In this document: piece by piece, positions 5,444 to 8,578 of the stretch
Layout: each line of letters opens with the position of its first letter
Numbering within the stretch: position 1 is the stretch's first letter
NCBI GenBank assembly: GCA_937934635.1
Contig: CALGZD010000025.1
Location: 1 to 8,578, forward strand
Direction: 5' to 3'
Length of the DNA stretch: 8,578 nt
Source: an uncultured Deinococcales bacterium
GTDB taxonomy: Bacteria > Deinococcota > Deinococci > Deinococcales > Trueperaceae
Notes under the pieces: generated by a model
The model's input: only the letters and a program-made list of their open reading frames with translations
Databases searched by the model: none
Told to the model about the DNA's origin: nothing
Position numbers and translations under genes: made by a program

Positions 5444-7504
5444 ATGAAAAAACCAATCTTCTACCTACTGCTTATACTCCTACTTACCAGTTGTGGTAAT
5501 ATCCGCGATCTCATTGACCAATTTGAACCACCTACTACAGATTTTGTAGACCTCCCTGACGGCTTTCAACTAGAAGAGTTGGATATTGGCGTGGAATTAC
5601 CAACCGATATCAGTTTTACATCTGATGGACGTATACTAATTGGTGGTAAACAAGGCAAAGTCTGGTTGTTTGACCAAGACTATAGGGGAGATAATCCGCC
5701 TCTTTTCATGAACATTACAGGCATTGTGAATGGTAGTAGGGATCGTGGTTTGATGAGTGTTCGTGCACATCCAGACTTTCCAAATACGCCTTACATTTAT
5801 CTTCTGTTTACTTATGATCCTCCTGAAACAGCCAACTTTGCTAATGCGTCTGATAGTGACGACCAGCGAGGTAGAGATGGCGAAGCACAACGTGTTGGAC
5901 GCTTAATGCGTGTGACGGCCGATGCCTCAACAAACTATAGTAAAGAGCTACCTGGTAGTAGAGTAATACTCATTGGAAAAAACAGCACTTGGGAAAATAT
6001 TGGAAACCCTGCTTCAATTGCTGCTGATGATTCTGAAAATTGGAGTTGCCATGTTGGTGGAAGACCAAATGCAGCAACAATTCCAGATTGCTTACCAGCA
6101 GATGCAGTAACACACACGGTTGGAAGTATAGGGTTTGGTCCAGATGGAGCACTGTTCATCACACAAGGAGATAGTGCGACCGATAGTCGTGTAGATAGCC
6201 GAGCATATAGAAGTTTTGATTTAGATAGCTTCGCTGGAAAAATCTTACGGGTTGATGCACTGACAGGTGAAGGCTTACCTGATAATCCATTTTGGGATGG
6301 TAACCCAAATAGTAACCGCTCTAAAATTTACAGTTTTGGTTTGCGAAATCCTTTTCGCTTTAGCATTCATCCACAAACAGGGAGACCTTGGGTTGGGGAT
6401 GTTGGTTGGGGCACTTGGGAAGAAATTAATCGTATAGCTGCTGGGGCAGATATGGGTTGGCCTTGCTATGAAGGTCCAGAGCTACAGTCTCAATATAAAA
6501 ATACAGTTCGTTGTAATGACTATTTTAAAACTGAAAAAAGTCAAACATCTGTTTATGCTTGGAACCGAAAAGGTAGAGGTGGAGCAGCTATAGGTGGCGC
6601 TTTTTACACAGGAGCAACGATTCAAGTGAATGATGCTTCAGATAAAGTCGAATTTCCTGAAGCATACAAGAATGTTTTCTTTTTTGGAGATTATAATGCT
6701 GGTACTATTGAGTATGTCACTAAGGAAGGTAATAATCCTGTAAAACATACAGTATTTGCAAGAGATGGTGATGAAACTCGGAAGCGTTTTGAATTTACGG
6801 GCATGGCTGTTGCACCAGATGGAAGTCTTTACTTAGTCACTCCAAACTTTACACTGAGCACAAGTGTGGTAAAGCGTATAATCTACTCAAACAGAGAACT
6901 TACTAAACCACCTTCAGTAGATAATGAAAACCTCCCTATTGGGACAATTACAAGTCACAACGATGGAGATAAATTTAACTACAATGAGAGAGTGAACTTT
7001 TCTGGTAGTGCAAAAGATGTAGATGGAAATACTATAAGCCCTGAAAACTTAAGATGGGTTGCAAACCTTCGGCATTTTGACCATCCGCATCTTGCAGTTG
7101 ATACTACAGGATCAAGTGGAAGTTTTTTGATTCGTCAACATGAAGATGATGGTTATATGGAGTTGTGTTTGTTGGCTACAGATAGTAAGTCAAGAGTTGG
7201 ACAAAGTTGTGTCGATTTACTGCCTAATAGGACAAGTTTAATTCTTCAAAGTGAACCATCAGGTATTCCTTTAACTTATGTTGATAGTAGCAACGTGACA
7301 ACAAAACAATCACCTTTCACAAGTAATGTAGTTGCTCATGTGCAAAGACAAATCACTGCACAGGAATCGGTAGTCCTAAATGGAAAGTCGTATAAATTTG
7401 TTGCTTGGGAGCATGAAGGTGTAACTGATGATAGAGCAGCCTTGAGATTTGATACTAAGGCTACACCTATGACATATAAAGCTGTATATGAATTGCTAGA
7501 GTGA
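5444..7504 (+). CDS. Lipoprotein PQQ-dependent sugar dehydrogenase (glucose/sorbosone dehydrogenase family)
   Basis: Exported six-bladed propeller enzyme family that oxidises sugars or similar polyols with PQQ; 686 residues. A lipoprotein signal peptide leads it (lipobox LTSC, Cys17, followed by Gly). The family domain covers about 35-485: RGLMSVRAHPDF (101-112), HTVGSIGFGPDGALFITQGD (224-243), FAGKILRVD (263-271), FGLRNPFRFSIHPQTG (298-313), GDVGWGTWEEIN (318-329) and GADMGWPCYEG (334-344). By family analogy with soluble glucose dehydrogenase, H224 is the probable catalytic base and R301 a PQQ contact. About 490-592 looks like a PKD/Ig-like domain (VNFSGSAKDVDG, LRHFDHPH), and 594-686 like a further beta domain. 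ATG 5444 is chosen because it opens the signal peptide; the in-frame GTG at 5381 would bury it. No ribosome-binding sequence is evident, which is odd. The substrate is unknown, and many homologues are not glucose enzymes. Confidence 0.92.
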   Translation: MKKPIFYLLLILLLTSCGNIRDLIDQFEPPTTDFVDLPDGFQLEELDIGVELPTDISFTSDGRILIGGKQGKVWLFDQDYRGDNPPLFMNITGIVNGSRDRGLMSVRAHPDFPNTPYIYLLFTYDPPETANFANASDSDDQRGRDGEAQRVGRLMRVTADASTNYSKELPGSRVILIGKNSTWENIGNPASIAADDSENWSCHVGGRPNAATIPDCLPADAVTHTVGSIGFGPDGALFITQGDSATDSRVDSRAYRSFDLDSFAGKILRVDALTGEGLPDNPFWDGNPNSNRSKIYSFGLRNPFRFSIHPQTGRPWVGDVGWGTWEEINRIAAGADMGWPCYEGPELQSQYKNTVRCNDYFKTEKSQTSVYAWNRKGRGGAAIGGAFYTGATIQVNDASDKVEFPEAYKNVFFFGDYNAGTIEYVTKEGNNPVKHTVFARDGDETRKRFEFTGMAVAPDGSLYLVTPNFTLSTSVVKRIIYSNRELTKPPSVDNENLPIGTITSHNDGDKFNYNERVNFSGSAKDVDGNTISPENLRWVANLRHFDHPHLAVDTTGSSGSFLIRQHEDDGYMELCLLATDSKSRVGQSCVDLLPNRTSLILQSEPSGIPLTYVDSSNVTTKQSPFTSNVVAHVQRQITAQESVVLNGKSYKFVAWEHEGVTDDRAALRFDTKATPMTYKAVYELLE

Positions 7505-7601
7505 TATTGCTTCGTTTTAAACTGCTGAAGTTACTGATAGCGTTTCCACATAATGTTGACCCATGTTAAATGAGTTCATTCCTACTCGTTACGAAGCTTG
7601 C

Positions 7602-7629
7602 CGATTAACTGACTTGAGTCAGTTAATCG
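7602..7629. repeat. 28-base palindrome with 13-base perfect arms
   Basis: CGATTAACTGACT (7602-7614) and AGTCAGTTAATCG (7617-7629) are exact inverted copies around TG. It is 98 bases after the dehydrogenase stop codon. As RNA it would form a stable stem of about 12 pairs, but no T-run follows on either strand, so it is either a 3'-end stabilising hairpin or a protein-binding site. Confidence 0.85.
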
Positions 7630-7684
7630 TAGAAGAGCTTGTATAAATCCTTGTTTTAGATTTTTGCCAGATAAAATCTGACCT

Positions 7685-7710
7685 ATTTGTATAGGCGATT
7701 TGTATAGGCG
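7685..7710. repeat. Two perfect 13-base tandem repeats
   Basis: ATTTGTATAGGCG occurs twice back to back (7685-7697, 7698-7710), about 110 bases before the AlgX/AlgJ-like start codon. It could be a pair of regulator sites on the same face of the helix (13-base period is not ideal for this) or a simple replication-slippage duplication. Confidence 0.85.
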
Positions 7711-7817
7711 TAAAGGATACATCTCTCATAAAAATCAACCTCACACTACTTAACGCAAAAAACCTTATAGTGTTCTTAAATTAAAGCAATTAAGCTAAAA
7801 AGTTACTGAGATAGCCT

Positions 7818-8578
7818 ATGAAATCACAACTAACATTACAATTAACATTAGAATCGAAAACATCAAAAAAGTTACTCAAGTTATTTTACACCATCAGTGT
7901 AATCCTACTTTTCTGTTCTCAAGACAGTCTTGCCCAAACAACACCTATAGAAATGATTTCACTTTGTGAAGCAGTTACACCAAACAACACTATCGACGAC
8001 CCAAACATTACGCAACGTGGACCGCGGTCTTTATGGTGGATAGATGAGGTCTACCAGAGTGATACAGGTTATCTTTTTTTAAAATATGATTTTGTTACAA
8101 ATTATCTAAATCATCCAGATGCTTTAGCTTATTTGGAGCGCTTTGCAAAAGTTTTAAAAGAACAAAATAGCACACAGCTTGTCATGCTAGTTTTACCAGC
8201 TCGAGCCATGATTCATCACCAAGCTTTAGAAGATACTCGCCCTTATCCTTTTCAAGAAGGTTATGAAAGCTATCTTCAAGGCATTCAGGAATTAAGAGAT
8301 ATTGGCATTATCGCCCCAGATCTAGCAACACCCCTTTTAGCATTAGACCCTGAAGAAGCTGTTTATTTTAAGCAAGACCACCACTGGACACCAGCAGGAG
8401 CAAGGGCTGTAGCACAAGAAGTTGCAAAAACTTTAGAAAGTAATCCTACATATCAAGCATTAGCCAATAAAAAAGAATTCAACACTGAACTTATTACTTC
8501 AGAAGCTTTTCTAGGAACATATAAGGAACGTATAGAAGCAGTCTGTGAATCTCAAACACCTACAGAACTAATAGACGT
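7818..8578 (+). CDS. AlgX/AlgJ-like SGNH-fold polysaccharide O-acetyltransferase (5' part, runs off the edge)
   Basis: The first 253 codons of a gene open to the right edge. It has a basic N-terminus, a hydrophobic segment at about 20-34 and a likely signal-peptidase site after SLA (37-39), so the protein should be exported. VMLVLPARAMIHHQ (122-135) and YFKQDHHWTPAGARAVAQ (183-200) match the AlgX/AlgJ family, in which Asp and His of D-x-H-W belong to the catalytic Ser-Asp-His triad; here D187 and H189. The serine motif is expected near residue 280, past the window. Family members transfer acetyl groups to exopolysaccharides such as alginate, with a membrane-bound MBOAT partner usually encoded nearby. 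ATG 7818 is the first possible start after an in-frame TAG at 7812-7814. The ribosome-binding sequence is weak (GAG at 7808-7810). Polymer specificity is unknown. Confidence 0.8.
   Translation, partial: MKSQLTLQLTLESKTSKKLLKLFYTISVILLFCSQDSLAQTTPIEMISLCEAVTPNNTIDDPNITQRGPRSLWWIDEVYQSDTGYLFLKYDFVTNYLNHPDALAYLERFAKVLKEQNSTQLVMLVLPARAMIHHQALEDTRPYPFQEGYESYLQGIQELRDIGIIAPDLATPLLALDPEEAVYFKQDHHWTPAGARAVAQEVAKTLESNPTYQALANKKEFNTELITSEAFLGTYKERIEAVCESQTPTELID

Larger units (their letters stand above)
7505..7817. other. Non-coding gap between dehydrogenase and AlgX/AlgJ-like genes
   Basis: No convincing gene is seen on either strand. The gap holds a 28-base palindrome (7602-7629), a weaker A/T hairpin (AGATTTT 7658-7664 with AAAATCT 7673-7679) and a 13-base tandem duplication (7685-7710). 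A TATAGT that could be a -10 box lies in the 7770s but lacks a matching -35 element. There is no textbook terminator with a T-run directly behind the dehydrogenase gene. Confidence 0.6.

Overview
The window is AT-rich bacterial DNA. It carries a tail-to-head run of minus-strand genes on the left (peptide-type ABC transporter, then secG and a tRNA-Leu) and two plus-strand genes for exported proteins on the right. Sec signal peptides, a lipoprotein and an AlgX/AlgJ-type protein suggest a bacterium with an elaborate, probably diderm, envelope. I cannot name the taxon. The SecG conserved segment (LLQEPKQSGLGD) and the transporter style remind me of Deinococcota/Thermus-type proteins, but base composition is low for that group, so this is a weak guess.

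Left block, 1-4360, all minus strand: a family 5 solute-binding protein (2506-4314) is followed by the two permeases, OppB/DppB type (1313-2293) and OppC/DppC type (64-1311), which are separated by one base. A strong hairpin terminator lies between the binding protein and the permeases, and another closes the block after the second permease. No ATPase gene is present, so the two nucleotide-binding subunits must be encoded elsewhere. The binding protein captures a peptide-like ligand outside the membrane and the permeases form the channel.

Middle, 4361-4808: a 476-base non-coding gap (from 4333) separates the binding-protein gene from secG. It holds an extended -10 promoter for the binding protein, the terminator of secG, and between them a 181-base non-autonomous transposon-like element (4515-4695). 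That element has matching 11-base terminal inverted repeats, an exact 9-base target-site duplication, a second internal copy of its right end and three 17-base tandem repeats. It has no coding capacity. This is the most striking structure in the window.

SecG block, 4809-5238, minus strand: a promoter, tRNA-Leu(CAA) with encoded CCA, then secG 52 bases downstream and an intrinsic terminator. The tRNA and the translocase subunit are probably transcribed together.

Right block, plus strand: a 686-residue lipoprotein of the PQQ-dependent glucose/sorbosone dehydrogenase family with two extra C-terminal beta-type domains (5444-7504). A 313-base gap with a 28-base near-perfect palindrome and a 13-base tandem duplication follows. 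Last is the 5' part of an AlgX/AlgJ-like SGNH-fold exopolysaccharide O-acetyltransferase gene that runs off the right edge (7818-8578), hinting at a polysaccharide-modification locus beyond the window.
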